Source: JBBSEZ01 sp038239195
Lineage (GTDB): Bacteria > Planctomycetota > Planctomycetia > Gemmatales > Gemmataceae
NCBI GenBank assembly: GCA_038239195.1
Contig: JBBSEZ010000583.1
Coordinates: 1-5,257, forward strand
Reading direction: 5' to 3'
DNA: 5,257 nt
The translations under genes and the position numbers were made by a program. A model generated the notes under the pieces. The model had not been told where the DNA came from and searched no databases. It saw only the letters and a program-made list of their open reading frames with translations. Within the stretch, counting starts at the first letter, position 1. The number at the start of each line of letters is the position of its first letter. Positions 5,122 through 5,257 of the stretch are shown here, piece by piece.

Positions 5122-5257
5122 CACTCGGCTCCCACCCCTCCAGCCGAATCGCCGTAAGTTCTCCCAGGATAACAACTTGAAGTCTGGTTGCGGCATTGAT
5201 TTCGCCTTACCCGACTCGGTGAAGCAGCATTTGCCACAACCTCTGACTGGAACTCAC
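5122..5257 (+). other. Frame-scrambled end of WD40 repeat 3, then unassigned sequence
   Basis: After the TGA no single frame encodes a recognisable product. Signature WD40 residues remain across frames: SSRIAVSS in the frame starting 5139 (to 5162), QDNNLK in the frame starting 5165 (to 5182), and a Trp codon at 5185-5187 back in the kinase frame. That Trp is 23 codons after the Tyr of repeat 3, the same spacing as in repeat 2. Bases 5188-5257 are less GC-rich than the rest. One frame (from 5120) is open to the window edge but resembles nothing known. No terminator or promoter is evident. Confidence 0.5.

Noticed and set aside
4387..5196. Minus-strand open frame of 269 codons across the TPR/WD40 region
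   Set aside because: It is antisense to WD40 repeats, and its apparent internal repetition (EGAEAFPAGHIP-type) simply mirrors the plus-strand tandem repeats.

Overview
The window is GC-rich bacterial DNA that most resembles a planctomycete, probably of the Gemmata group. Three features point that way: a Tat-exported DUF1501 protein, a soluble Ser/Thr kinase that joins an MJ0042-type zinc ribbon to WD40 repeats, and mostly weak Shine-Dalgarno signals. No rRNA, tRNA, CRISPR array or insertion sequence was recognised. The taxonomic call is inference from gene content.

Layout. Bases 1-243 are a leader with no recognisable gene. Bases 244-1686 (+) encode a Tat-signal DUF1501 protein. It is followed 13 nt later by a DUF2493/SLOG-fold protein (1700-2227, +), probably in the same transcript. 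A 57-nt convergent gap (2228-2284) with two small abutting hairpins separates these from a minus-strand toxin-antitoxin pair. In that pair the antitoxin (2952-2707) overlaps the PIN-domain toxin (2710-2285) by ATGA. A 324-nt divergent intergenic region (2953-3276) holds the antitoxin ribosome binding site, a possible weak promoter, a 7-bp inverted repeat and an imperfect direct repeat.

From 3277 a large kinase gene reads rightward: zinc ribbon, kinase N-lobe, kinase C-lobe, TPR-like segment, WD40 repeats. It is broken by a single in-frame TAG at 3820-3822, between the hinge and the catalytic loop. Coding continues in the same frame after the stop, with all kinase motifs intact, to a TGA at 5119-5121 inside the third WD40 repeat. 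The remaining signature residues of that repeat can still be read across changing frames up to a Trp codon at 5185-5187, exactly where a full repeat would place it. The last ~70 bases are less GC-rich and show no recognisable gene.

Functionally these look like separate units: a secreted DUF1501 protein of unknown substrate with a SLOG-fold neighbour, a PIN ribonuclease addiction module, and a cytoplasmic signalling kinase that is decayed, recoded or mis-sequenced. I see no convincing new multi-gene system. The most notable features are the stop-split kinase and its frame-scrambled WD40 repeat.
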